DNA of 64,000 bases from Archangium violaceum (GTDB lineage: Bacteria; Myxococcota; Myxococcia; Myxococcales; Myxococcaceae). The notes beneath the pieces were generated by a model, which was not told where the DNA came from, searched no databases, and saw nothing but the letters and a program-made list of their open reading frames with translations. The stretch spans positions 806,001 to 870,000 of the forward strand of contig NZ_CP069338.1 in the NCBI RefSeq assembly GCF_016859125.1, in the 5' to 3' direction. How positions within the stretch are numbered: the first letter of the stretch is position 1; every line of letters begins with the position of its first letter. The position numbers were made by a program, and so were the translations under genes. Positions 10,184-18,265 of this stretch are shown piece after piece.

Positions 10184-10828
10184 TCACAGGGCGGGCAGCA
10201 GGATGACGATGAGCACGTCCCACAGGGAGTGACTCACCCACGAGGCCACGAGGCTGCGGCGCCACTCGGCGAGCAGCCCCCAGGCGAGCGACGTGGGGAA
10301 CGCCGCGAGCGCCAGCAGCGGCTCACGGAAGGCGAGCAGCGCGAGGCTCGACAGTACCGCCGCCACCACCACGCACCCCACCCGCCCGAGCCTCGGCCGC
10401 AGCGCCTGTTGCACCACACCCCGCCAGAAGAGCTCCTCGGCCGGAGCGATGAACAGCGCCAGCGCCAGCGCCTCTCCGAGCGAGCCCGTTCCGAACGTCG
10501 CGTAGATGGCCGCCAGGGGCTCGCAGAACAGCTCCGAGAAGCCGCCACACATCGCCCACAGCACCGCCCGAGCGCCCACGTACAGCACCCCCGCGAGGGC
10601 CACGCCCCACAACACATCCGCGCGTCTCGGAACGAGCCACCGCTGTCCCGCCTCGCCCAGCGCCTTCCACGAGAGCGCGTTCCACACCGCGCAGTAGAGC
10701 GTGGCCCACAGGAAGAAGCGCGGTGGGTGCACGTGCACCAGCGCGGTCCACGCAATCACCGCCACCCCGCTGGCCATGAGCCAACCCCGCTCCGCCAACC
10801 CGGACGATGTCACGGCGGAGGAGGTCAT
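10184..10828 (-). CDS. CPBP family (CAAX-like) intramembrane metalloprotease
   Basis: A 214-residue polytopic protein. It has the CPBP/Abi motif EExxxR in PAEELFWRGVVQQAL and the later His motif SWVSHSLWDVL, which in this family form the intramembrane active site. The substrate is unknown; relatives act in prenyl-protein processing, bacteriocin immunity or stress signalling. Start ATG 10828 overlaps the stop of the upstream FAD oxidoreductase (ATGA), implying translational coupling and a shared operon. A longer upstream reading frame exists but is the antisense shadow of that gene. Confidence 0.85.
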   Translation of the reverse strand: MTSSAVTSSGLAERGWLMASGVAVIAWTALVHVHPPRFFLWATLYCAVWNALSWKALGEAGQRWLVPRRADVLWGVALAGVLYVGARAVLWAMCGGFSELFCEPLAAIYATFGTGSLGEALALALFIAPAEELFWRGVVQQALRPRLGRVGCVVVAAVLSSLALLAFREPLLALAAFPTSLAWGLLAEWRRSLVASWVSHSLWDVLIVILLPAL

Positions 10829-12081
10829 GGCAGCGGCAGCTCCCGGTCCCGCAGCAGGGCCTCCGCCGCTCGCCGCCCCGAGACCATGGCGCCCTCGATG
10901 GAGCCATTCTCCCGGTAGTCCCCACAGACATACAGCCCCGGGGACAGCCGGACCTGCCGGTGGGGCTCCGCGAAGGACTCGGGCGGCTGCGCCGGCAGCG
11001 CGTGCGGAATCTCGTACGTGCGCAGGTGCCGCCACTTCGCCACCGCTCCGCCGAACCACTCCGTGAGCTGCTCGCGCACTCGCGCCTCCAGCGTCTCCGG
11101 GTCCTCCTCCGTCTCCAACACCGACACCGACACCAGCGCCTGCCCCTCAGGCGCGTACGCGGGCGCCACCTCGCTCATCACCGCGAGGTTGTTCACCGGC
11201 CCCCTCCCCTCCCCGTTCAGCACCAGGTAGGGCCCTCGCACCGGCGGCTCCGGCGCGGCGAAGTACAGACACGTCACCGCGTTCATCCTCCGCGGCAGCA
11301 TGCCGGGCAGCAGCTCCTCCGCCGCGGGAGCATCCGTCGCCACCACCACCGCGTCGGCCTCCTCCCGCTCGCCCGAGATCAACCGCACCCGGTGGCCCCA
11401 CACCTCCTCCACCGGCGCGTTCAGCTTCACCGCGCCAACGGGCAGCTTCGCGGCGAGTTGCGAGGAGAGCGCTCCCATCCCCTTCGCCGGCACCGCCGTG
11501 GCCCCCGTGGCGAACATCCGGAAGACGAACTCCAACACCCGGCTGGAGGTGCGCAGCTCCTTCTCCAGGAAGATGCCCGCGAAGAAGGGGCGCAGGAAGG
11601 CCTCCACCATCTCCTCGGAGAAGCCCACGTCCCGCAGGTACTCCCGCGAGGTCTTCTGCCTCCGGAGGAGCACGTCCTCCACCGAGCCCGCGAGCGACTG
11701 CTGGCGCAAATCGAGAATGTGCAACTTGTCCGTGAACGAGCCCACGCGGTTGAAGGCATGGGCCGCGGCCTGCAGGGGCCGGCGGAACGGATCCGCCACC
11801 TTGTGCAAACACCCCTCGCGCCACACCAGCGCCCCCGGGAAGAAGCGTTGGAAGTCGAGCGCGTCATAGTCCAGCCACCGCCGCGGCTCGGGATACGCGG
11901 TGAGGAACACCTGGAAGCCCCGGTCCAGCTGGAACCCCTCCACCACGTCCGTGCGCACCCGGCCGCCCACCCCGTCGCTCGCCTCCAGCACCCGCACCTT
12001 CACCTTCGCCTGGTGCAACAGCCTCGCGCACGTCAACCCGGCCAACCCCGCCCCCACCACGATGACGTTCGGACGCACCAC
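10825..12081 (-). CDS. FAD-dependent amine oxidase/phytoene desaturase-like oxidoreductase
   Basis: A 418-residue flavoprotein with an N-terminal dinucleotide-binding fold (VVGAGLAGLTCARLL, then an acidic residue in VRVLEASDGVGGRVRTD). The C-terminal FAD motif is SPGLYVCGDYRENGSIEGAM. The family covers protoporphyrinogen oxidase-like, amine oxidase and carotenoid desaturase-like enzymes, and the substrate cannot be read from the sequence. The start is GTG 12081, with GGAGGG seven bases upstream. It is the first gene of a two-gene unit with the CPBP protease and is divergent from the trp operon. Confidence 0.85.
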   Translation of the reverse strand: MVRPNVIVVGAGLAGLTCARLLHQAKVKVRVLEASDGVGGRVRTDVVEGFQLDRGFQVFLTAYPEPRRWLDYDALDFQRFFPGALVWREGCLHKVADPFRRPLQAAAHAFNRVGSFTDKLHILDLRQQSLAGSVEDVLLRRQKTSREYLRDVGFSEEMVEAFLRPFFAGIFLEKELRTSSRVLEFVFRMFATGATAVPAKGMGALSSQLAAKLPVGAVKLNAPVEEVWGHRVRLISGEREEADAVVVATDAPAAEELLPGMLPRRMNAVTCLYFAAPEPPVRGPYLVLNGEGRGPVNNLAVMSEVAPAYAPEGQALVSVSVLETEEDPETLEARVREQLTEWFGGAVAKWRHLRTYEIPHALPAQPPESFAEPHRQVRLSPGLYVCGDYRENGSIEGAMVSGRRAAEALLRDRELPLP

Positions 12082-12232
12082 GCCGCACCCTCCGTAAAAG
12101 TGAAAAGTCCCGTACTACCTTGCTTCCCGGAGACCGCCCAGCCACACTTGCCGGGAATAAGGAGGGAAGTGGACACCTTTCTTCCTGCAAGGCGTCCCGC
12201 TCTTCCCTAATAAAAGCAGCGCCTCGAACCGA

Positions 12233-12251
12233 CCGCCTCTTCCCCAGGCGG
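12233..12251. other. Hairpin in the trp operon leader
   Basis: CCGCCT (12233-12238) and AGGCGG (12246-12251) make a perfect 6-bp stem with a 7-base loop, 26 bp before the first start codon of the trp unit. There is no U-run after it. It could be an RNA leader structure or the arms of an operator; I see no full attenuator. Confidence 0.35.
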
Positions 12252-12277
12252 CGGAATACTTCGGAGAGTCAAGAGCC

Positions 12278-12418
12278 ATGTTGATCGTGATGCGCCCGGA
12301 TGCGACGGCCCAGGAAATCGAGCGTGTGAACGACGAGATCCGCCGTCACGGCTGGCGACCGCACACGAGCCCCGGAGAGACGCGCGCGGCCATCGGCATC
12401 ACCGACAACGCGGGGTAG
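12278..12418 (+). CDS. 46-codon protein: front half of a DAHP synthase (AroF type) ferredoxin-like regulatory domain
   Basis: ATG 12278 (GGAG about 11 bases upstream) opens a 46-residue frame ending TAG at 12416. Motifs MLIVMRPDATAQEIERVNDE and RPHTSPGETRAAIGI match the N-terminus of type I-beta DAHP synthases, which begin with a roughly 65-residue ferredoxin-like domain that mediates feedback inhibition. Only the beta-alpha-beta-beta part is present; the catalytic barrel is absent. The stop is 4 bp before the trpD start, so the two are translated together. It contains a single Trp codon, so it does not look like a classical trp leader peptide. It is either a remnant of an aroF that once sat in the trp operon or a retained stand-alone regulatory microprotein. 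Confidence 0.7.
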   Translation: MLIVMRPDATAQEIERVNDEIRRHGWRPHTSPGETRAAIGITDNAG

Positions 12419-12422
12419 GCAC

Positions 12423-13439
12423 ATGACACTCAAGGAAGCGCTGGGTAGGGTCGTTGGCCGGCGCGACTTGACCCGCGAGGAGATGGCCCTGGTGATGGGC
12501 CAGATGCTCGCGGGAGAAGCGACGCCTGCCCAGGTAGGCGCCTTCGCGGTCGCGTTGCGCATGAAGGGTGAGACCGAGGACGAGATCCTCGGAGCGGCGG
12601 AGGCCATGCGGGCCTGCGCCACGCGCATCCACCCCCAGGCCCAGGTGGTGTTGGATACCTGCGGCACGGGCGGAGACGGCGCGCACACCTTCAACATCTC
12701 CACGGCCGTGGCCTTCGTGGCCGCGGGCGCGGGCGTCACGGTGGCCAAGCACGGCAACCGGGCGGTGTCCTCGCGGTGTGGCAGCTCGGACGTGCTCGCC
12801 GCGCTGGGCGTCGCCATGGACCGCTCTCACGAGCAGGTGACGCGGGATGTGGATCTCCACGGCGTGGGCTTCCTCTTCGCGCCCTCGCACCACAGCGCCC
12901 TGCGGCACGTGGCGCCGGCCCGGCGGGAGATTGGCCTGCACACCCTCTTCAACCTGCTGGGGCCCCTGACCAACCCGGCGGGCGCGTGCTACCAGCTGCT
13001 CGGCACCTTCGCGGGTGAGCGGCTGGAGCAGACGGCGCGTGTCCTGTCGCGGCTGGGCAGCAAGCGCGCCTGGGTGGTGCACGGCCGCGATGGGCTGGAC
13101 GAGCTCTCCCCGTGCACGGCCTCGGACGTGGCGGAGCTGCGTGAGGACGGCTCGGTGCGGACCTTCACCGTCACCCCCGAGGACGCGGGACTGGAGCGGG
13201 TACCGCCCGAGTCCATCGTCGGAGGGGACGTGGAGGACAACGCCCGGCGCCTCAAGGCGCTGCTCGCGGGTGAGCGCTCCGGCGTGCGCACGGCGGTGCT
13301 GCTCAACGCCGCGGCCGCCCTGGTCGTGGTGGGCAAGGCGGCGAACCTCAAGGAAGGAGTGCTGCGCGCGGTGGAGTCCATCGACTCCGGCGCCGCGGCG
13401 GCCAAACTGGAAGCCCTCGTGAAGGGAGGTCCGGCATGA
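12423..13439 (+). CDS. trpD: Anthranilate phosphoribosyltransferase
   Basis: A 338-residue enzyme that joins anthranilate to PRPP in tryptophan synthesis. It has the PRPP/Mg glycine motif LDTCGTGGDGAHTFN near residue 80 and the conserved KHGNRAVSSRCGSSD. Length is normal. ATG 12423 comes 4 bp after the 46-codon AroF-like gene. The stop overlaps trpC by four bases (ATGA). The partner anthranilate synthase genes trpEG are not upstream as in many bacteria but lie at 30.7-32.8 kb on the other strand. Confidence 0.97.
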   Translation: MTLKEALGRVVGRRDLTREEMALVMGQMLAGEATPAQVGAFAVALRMKGETEDEILGAAEAMRACATRIHPQAQVVLDTCGTGGDGAHTFNISTAVAFVAAGAGVTVAKHGNRAVSSRCGSSDVLAALGVAMDRSHEQVTRDVDLHGVGFLFAPSHHSALRHVAPARREIGLHTLFNLLGPLTNPAGACYQLLGTFAGERLEQTARVLSRLGSKRAWVVHGRDGLDELSPCTASDVAELREDGSVRTFTVTPEDAGLERVPPESIVGGDVEDNARRLKALLAGERSGVRTAVLLNAAAALVVVGKAANLKEGVLRAVESIDSGAAAAKLEALVKGGPA

Positions 13440-14230
13440 GCGCGCCCGAAACGGACAAGCTCGCGGCCATCTTCGCGCGCAAGCGCCGGGAGCTCGCCGC
13501 GCGCAAGCCCCTGGTGGCGAGCGCGCCCCGCCCCACCGGCCGGGACTTCGCGGCCGCCCTCACCCGGCACCGCCCGGACGTTCCGGTGAACGTCATCGCC
13601 GAGGTGAAACGCCGCAGCCCCTCGGGTGGCGACTTCCCGCACCAGGACCTGGTGGCGGTGGCGAAGGCGTACGAGGCCGCCGGAGCGAGCGCGGTGAGCG
13701 TGCTCACGGACGACGTGGACTTCGGAGGCAGCCTCGAGGATCTCCTCCAGGTGCGCGCGGCCATCTCTCTGCCGGTGCTGCGCAAGGACTTCCTGGTGGC
13801 GCCGCAGGAGGTGGAGGAGAGCGCGGCCATCGGCGCGGACGCGGTGCTGCTCATCGCGGACGCGCTGGAGGACGGGGAGCTCGCGGAGATGGTGGCGGCG
13901 GCGAAGGCCTGCAGGGTGGCGGCGCTCGTCGAGGCCCACACGCAGGAGCACGCCGAGCGGGCGCTGAAGGCGGGCGCGGAGCTGGTGGGCATCAACAACC
14001 GGAACCTCGCCACGCTGCGCACGGACACGGCCACCGCCCTGCGGGTGATTCCCGCCCTGCGAAGCCGGGCGAAGGCGCTGGTGGCCGAGAGTGGCCTCAA
14101 GACGCGCGAGGACTTCGCGGCGGCCCGGGCGGCTGGAGCCGACGCGGTGCTCGTGGGCGAGTCCCTGCTGCGCGACGCCGAGCCGGGCCGTGCGCTGGCG
14201 AAGCTGCTCGCGCCCGTGGGTGCGCCGTGA
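13436..14230 (+). CDS. trpC: Indole-3-glycerol phosphate synthase
   Basis: A 264-residue TIM-barrel enzyme that closes the indole ring from CdRP. Signature pieces are VIAEVKRRSPSGG (catalytic Lys), VLRKDFLV, GINNRNLATLRTD and VAESGLKTREDF. It overlaps trpD by ATGA and trpF by four bases (GTGA), so it is translationally coupled on both sides. It is monofunctional, with TrpF encoded separately. Confidence 0.97.
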   Translation: MSAPETDKLAAIFARKRRELAARKPLVASAPRPTGRDFAAALTRHRPDVPVNVIAEVKRRSPSGGDFPHQDLVAVAKAYEAAGASAVSVLTDDVDFGGSLEDLLQVRAAISLPVLRKDFLVAPQEVEESAAIGADAVLLIADALEDGELAEMVAAAKACRVAALVEAHTQEHAERALKAGAELVGINNRNLATLRTDTATALRVIPALRSRAKALVAESGLKTREDFAAARAAGADAVLVGESLLRDAEPGRALAKLLAPVGAP

Positions 14231-14862
14231 GCCCGAGGGTGAAGATCTGCGGCATCACCCGCGAGGAGGACGCGCGGGTGGCGTGGGCCGCGGGCGCGGA
14301 CGCACTGGGGCTCAACTTCTACCTGCGCTCGCCGAGGTACGTGACACCGGAGACGGCGGCGGTCCTGGCGCGCACGAGGCCGGCGCTGGGCTCCGTGGTG
14401 GGCGTCTTCGTCAACGAGTCAGCGGACATCATCCGCGCTCGGGTGCGTGACTGCGGGCTGACGGCGGTGCAGCTGCACGGGGACGAGCCGCCCGAGGCCT
14501 GCGAGGGCTACGGCGTGCCGGTCATCAAGGCCCTGCGGGTGCGGGGACTCGAGGACGTGGAGCGGGCGCGAACCTATGTGGGCGTGGGCGACGTGGCCAC
14601 GCTGCTGCTGGACGGGGCGGCGCCGGGCTACGGCGGCGGAGGCGTGGGCTTCGACTGGTCGCTGGTGGCGCGGCTCGCGGACGCGGGCGTGCCGGTGCTG
14701 GTGGCCGGAGGACTCAACCCCGGCAATGTCCGGGAAGCCGTGCGGGCCACCCGGCCCTACGGCGTGGATGTGGCGAGTGGGGTGGAAGTCAGCCCCGGCG
14801 TCAAGGATGCGGACGCGGTGCGCGCCTTCGTGCGCGCCGTGAAGCCCCTGCTTTGGGAGTGA
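14227..14862 (+). CDS. trpF: Phosphoribosylanthranilate isomerase
   Basis: A 211-residue TIM barrel converting PRA to CdRP. The N-terminal [11 protein letters not shown] carries the catalytic Cys, and VQLHGDE and [11 protein letters not shown] are typical of the family. It starts with GTG 14227, overlapping the trpC stop, and its TGA overlaps the trpB ATG at 14862 by one base. There is no fusion or truncation. Confidence 0.96.
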   Translation: MSPRVKICGITREEDARVAWAAGADALGLNFYLRSPRYVTPETAAVLARTRPALGSVVGVFVNESADIIRARVRDCGLTAVQLHGDEPPEACEGYGVPVIKALRVRGLEDVERARTYVGVGDVATLLLDGAAPGYGGGGVGFDWSLVARLADAGVPVLVAGGLNPGNVREAVRATRPYGVDVASGVEVSPGVKDADAVRAFVRAVKPLLWE

Positions 14863-16079
14863 TGAAGACCATGGACACGGAAACCGCCCCGGGCCGCTTC
14901 GGGCGTTACGGCGGCCGTTACGTGCCGGAGACGCTGGTCCCGGCACATCTGGAGCTGGAGCAGGCCTATGCCGAGGCCCGTAAGGACCCGGCCTTCGACG
15001 AGCAGGTCTCGCAGGTGCTGCGCGAGTACGTCGGGCGCGAGACGCCGCTGACGCCCGCGCGCCGGCTCACCGAGCTGTGGGGTGGCGCCGAGGTGTGGCT
15101 CAAGCGAGAGGACCTCGCGCACACGGGCGCCCACAAAATCAACAACACCATCGGCCAGGTGCTGCTGGCGCGGCGGATGGGCAAGAAGCGCATCATCGCG
15201 GAGACGGGCGCGGGCCAGCACGGCGTGGCCACGGCCACCGCGTGCGCCCTGTTCGGCATGCCCTGCGAGGTCTTCATGGGCGCGGTGGACGTGGAGCGCC
15301 AGTCGCTCAACGTCTTCCGCATGAAGGCGCTGGGAGCCAAGGTGACGCCGGTGGAGTCGGGCTCGCGCACGCTCAAGGACGCGATGAACGAGGCCATGCG
15401 CACCTGGGTGGCGCAGGTGGAGGACACCTACTATGTCATCGGCAGCGCGGCCGGCCCCCACCCCTACCCCACCATCGTCCGCGACTTCCAGTCCGTCATC
15501 GGCCGCGAGGTGCGCACGCAGTCGCTGGTGGCCTTCGGCAAGCTGCCGGACGCCATCATCGCGTGCATCGGCGGTGGCTCGAACGCCATCGGCATCCTGC
15601 ACCCCTTCATCCACGACAAGGACGTGCGGCTGGTGGGTGTCGAGGCCGGCGGCCACGGCCTGAGCTCGGGGCAGCACGGCGCGTCCCTGACGCTGGGCAC
15701 CGAGGGCGTGCTCCACGGCTCGCGCTCGCTGGTGCTGCAGGACGAGAACGGGCAGATCATCGAGGCGCACTCCATCTCCGCCGGCCTGGACTACCCGGGC
15801 GTGGGGCCGGAGCTGGCGCACCTGGCGAAGACGGGGCGGCTGGAAGTGCGCACCGCCACGGACGACGAGGCGCTGGCGGCCTTCTACCGGGTGTCTCGCA
15901 CCGAGGGCATCCTGCCCGCCCTGGAGTCCTCGCATGCCTTCGCGCGCGCGGAAGACCTGGCCCGTGAGCTGGGCAAGGGCAAGCACCTGGTCATCAACTG
16001 CTCGGGCCGCGGCGACAAGGACGTGGCCACCATCGCGGCGCGCGGGATTCCCGCCGCCATCGGTCAGGAGGGCGCATGA
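14862..16079 (+). CDS. trpB: Tryptophan synthase beta chain
   Basis: About 405 residues. The PLP lysine lies in [13 protein letters not shown], the phosphate-binding loop is GGGSNAIG, and the TrpB1-type stretch [14 protein letters not shown] is present near the start. It condenses indole with serine in a complex with TrpA. I chose ATG 14862, which overlaps the trpF stop (TGATG). The next ATG at 14871 is possible and has the better spacing to GGGAG. The stop overlaps trpA by four bases. Confidence 0.96.
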   Translation: MKTMDTETAPGRFGRYGGRYVPETLVPAHLELEQAYAEARKDPAFDEQVSQVLREYVGRETPLTPARRLTELWGGAEVWLKREDLAHTGAHKINNTIGQVLLARRMGKKRIIAETGAGQHGVATATACALFGMPCEVFMGAVDVERQSLNVFRMKALGAKVTPVESGSRTLKDAMNEAMRTWVAQVEDTYYVIGSAAGPHPYPTIVRDFQSVIGREVRTQSLVAFGKLPDAIIACIGGGSNAIGILHPFIHDKDVRLVGVEAGGHGLSSGQHGASLTLGTEGVLHGSRSLVLQDENGQIIEAHSISAGLDYPGVGPELAHLAKTGRLEVRTATDDEALAAFYRVSRTEGILPALESSHAFARAEDLARELGKGKHLVINCSGRGDKDVATIAARGIPAAIGQEGA

Positions 16080-16867
16080 GCGGGGAGATCGCGGAAGCGT
16101 TCGCCCGGGCGAAGGCCCGCGGTGAAGGCGCGCTGGTGGCGTACGCCATGGCGGGAGATCCAGACCTGGCCCGCTCGGTGGACGTGTTCGCCGCGTGTGT
16201 GGAAGGCGGCGCGGACATCCTGGAGATTGGCGTGGCGTTCAGCGATCCCATCGCGGACGGCCCGGTCATCCAGGCCGCGTCCGAGCGGGCCCTGAAGGCT
16301 GGCGCCACGCTCAGGCGGGTGCTGGACGAGGTGGTGCCCGCGGTGCGCGAGCGCTGCCCCCAGACACCGCTGGTGGTGATGACGTACGTCAACGTGGTGA
16401 TGGCCCTGGGCGAGGAGCGCTACGCGAAGCTGGCCCGGGAGCGCGGGGTGGCGGGCACCATCCTGCCGGACCTGCCTCCCGAGGAGAGCGCGAGCATCCG
16501 CGCGGCCTTCGACAAGGAGGGGCTGGCGCTCATCCCGCTGTGCGCGCCCACCACGTCGCCGGCCCGAGCGGAGACCATCGCGAAGGACGCGCGTGGCTTC
16601 GTGTACTGCGTGTCGGTGGCGGGCGTGACGGGCATGCGCTCGGAGCTGCCGGCGAACCTGTCCGAGCGGTTGGAGCTGGTGCGACGCTTCTCGCCGGTAC
16701 CGGTGGTCGCGGGCTTCGGCATCTCCACCGCCGAGCAGGCCGGGGTGGTGGGAGCCCACGCGGATGGCGTGGTGGTGGGCAGTGCCATCGTCCGTGCCGC
16801 TCAGGCCGATGGGCCCGCGGCGGCCCGGCAGGTGTGCGCCGAGCTCAAGCGCGGCCTCAAGCGCTGA
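16076..16867 (+). CDS. trpA: Tryptophan synthase alpha chain
   Basis: A 263-residue TIM barrel that splits indole-3-glycerol phosphate. The catalytic Glu lies in [16 protein letters not shown] and the Asp in [26 protein letters not shown] and [10 protein letters not shown] bind phosphate. It is the last gene of the trpDCFBA run, overlapping trpB by ATGA, and a strong hairpin follows its stop by 11 bases. Confidence 0.96.
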   Translation: MSGEIAEAFARAKARGEGALVAYAMAGDPDLARSVDVFAACVEGGADILEIGVAFSDPIADGPVIQAASERALKAGATLRRVLDEVVPAVRERCPQTPLVVMTYVNVVMALGEERYAKLARERGVAGTILPDLPPEESASIRAAFDKEGLALIPLCAPTTSPARAETIAKDARGFVYCVSVAGVTGMRSELPANLSERLELVRRFSPVPVVAGFGISTAEQAGVVGAHADGVVVGSAIVRAAQADGPAAARQVCAELKRGLKR

Positions 16868-16878
16868 ATTGTCTCCCT

Positions 16879-16905
16879 GGCCCTCTCCCTTCCTGGGAGA
16901 GGGCC
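16879..16905 (+). terminator. Hairpin after trpA
   Basis: GGCCCTCTCCC (16879-16889) and GGGAGAGGGCC (16895-16905) form a perfect 11-bp stem with loop TTCCT. It starts 11 bases after the trpA stop and probably ends the trp transcript, although no U-run follows. It is the longest member of the CCCTCTCCC palindrome family in this window. Confidence 0.6.
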
Positions 16906-16997
16906 CTGGTCCGAGTCCATTCGGGCCATGAAGCGCATCCTGGCCTCCTTGCTCCTACTCCGCGTTGAACCTTCCTCTCGATGACCATGGTGAAGCC

Positions 16998-18239
16998 ATG
17001 GACTCTGAGAGGAAGGCAGGGACATCGGAGCAGCGAGACCGGATGCTCCGGGCGCTCGAGGAGCTGCTGGAGATTTCTCCCGCGGATGAGGAATCGGCAC
17101 TGAACCAGGTCGCTCAATGCGTCATCGAGCTCATGGGGGCCGACAAGGTCGACGTGTTCCTCTTCAAGCCGTCCACCACCAGCCTCGTCGCCGTCGGGAC
17201 GAGCGATAGCCCCATGAGCAGGAAGCAGAGAAGCCTGGGGTTGGACCGTCTTCCGATCGCCAACGGGGGACGCTCCGTGGAGGTCTTCCAGACGGGCAAG
17301 ACGTGGCACCACCCCCGCCAGCATGAGGACCCCGGAGAGTTGCTCGGCATCGTCAACGGGCTCGGCGTCCGCTCGCATATCGGGGTCATCATCGAGGTGG
17401 GGAGCGAGCGCAGGGGCGTGCTCGACGTGCAGTCCGCCACGCCGGACCTGTTCACCGAGGACGACGTGCGCTTCCTCGAGACGGCGGCCCGGTGGGTGGG
17501 CGCGGTGGTCCACCGGGTCGAGCTCAGCGAAGCACTGACGAAAGCGGCCGTGGAACAAGGGCGCCGCGCCGCCGCCGAGGAGCTCATCACCATCCTGGCC
17601 CATGACATGAGCAACCACCTGAACCCCCTCCGGATACGCCTCGAGCTGATTCAGCGGCGCGCGATCCGGGAGCGGGCCTCGGAGTACCTGCGTGATGCCC
17701 AGGCAGCCGAACAATCGCTCAAGGCGCTCGTCCGGCTGATTTCGGACCTCATGGACGCGGGGAGGCTGGAGCAGGGCCTCTTCTCCCTGACGAAGTACCC
17801 GGTGGACCTGGTGGCGATCTCCGAGGAGGTGGCGAGGCTGGCCACCACGCCCGGCCGGGAGGTCCAACTCGCCGGCATGCAGGAGTTGGTGGTGCCCGCG
17901 GACCCGGAACGCATCCGCCAGGCCCTCTCGAACCTGGTGGCCAATGCGCAGAAGCACTCCCCGGCCGGGATTCCGGTGCGCGTCGACGTCACCCGCCAGC
18001 AGCGTGAGGACGGGCCGTGGGCCCTGGTGTCGGTGAAGGATCAGGGACCCGGCATCTCTCCGGAGGTGATGCCTCGGCTCTTCGAGCGCTTCGCCAAGGG
18101 ACCGGGCTCCAAGGGGCTCGGCCTCGGGCTGTATCTCGTCCGGAGCATCGCCGAGGCCCACGGCGGCACGCTGACGGTGCAATCAGAGCCCGGCAAGGGC
18201 GCCCTCTTCGTCCTGGCGCTGCCGATCACCGAGGAGTGA
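16998..18239 (+). CDS. GAF-domain sensor histidine kinase
   Basis: A 413-residue soluble kinase. The GAF domain spans about residues 30-185. The His box is ELITILAHDMSNHLNPL near residue 200, with a phospho-His plus extra His. The N box is NLVANAQKHS near 312 and the G boxes are VKDQGPGIS and KGLGLGLYLVRS. No transmembrane segment is seen, so it senses a cytoplasmic signal. ATG 16998 is preferred over an upstream TTG at 16965. No cognate regulator is adjacent. It converges on the MMPL exporter with a hairpin between them. Confidence 0.9.
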   Translation: MDSERKAGTSEQRDRMLRALEELLEISPADEESALNQVAQCVIELMGADKVDVFLFKPSTTSLVAVGTSDSPMSRKQRSLGLDRLPIANGGRSVEVFQTGKTWHHPRQHEDPGELLGIVNGLGVRSHIGVIIEVGSERRGVLDVQSATPDLFTEDDVRFLETAARWVGAVVHRVELSEALTKAAVEQGRRAAAEELITILAHDMSNHLNPLRIRLELIQRRAIRERASEYLRDAQAAEQSLKALVRLISDLMDAGRLEQGLFSLTKYPVDLVAISEEVARLATTPGREVQLAGMQELVVPADPERIRQALSNLVANAQKHSPAGIPVRVDVTRQQREDGPWALVSVKDQGPGISPEVMPRLFERFAKGPGSKGLGLGLYLVRSIAEAHGGTLTVQSEPGKGALFVLALPITEE

Positions 18240-18241
18240 AC

Positions 18242-18265
18242 GACGAAGGCCGGGCCGCCTTCGTC
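18242..18265. terminator. Bidirectional hairpin between convergent genes
   Basis: GACGAAGGC (18242-18250) pairs with GCCTTCGTC (18257-18265) in a 9-bp stem with a 6-base loop. It lies three bases past the sensor kinase stop and touches the stop of the convergent exporter gene. Confidence 0.55.

Noticed and set aside
2019-12081. Carotenoid gene cluster formed by the ketolase and the FAD oxidoreductase
   Set aside because: The two genes are 8 kb apart with unrelated genes between, and the oxidoreductase cannot be assigned to phytoene desaturases from sequence alone.
12233-12418. Classical trp attenuator with leader peptide
   Set aside because: The 46-codon ORF has one Trp codon, and no terminator/antiterminator pair with U-run is visible before trpD.
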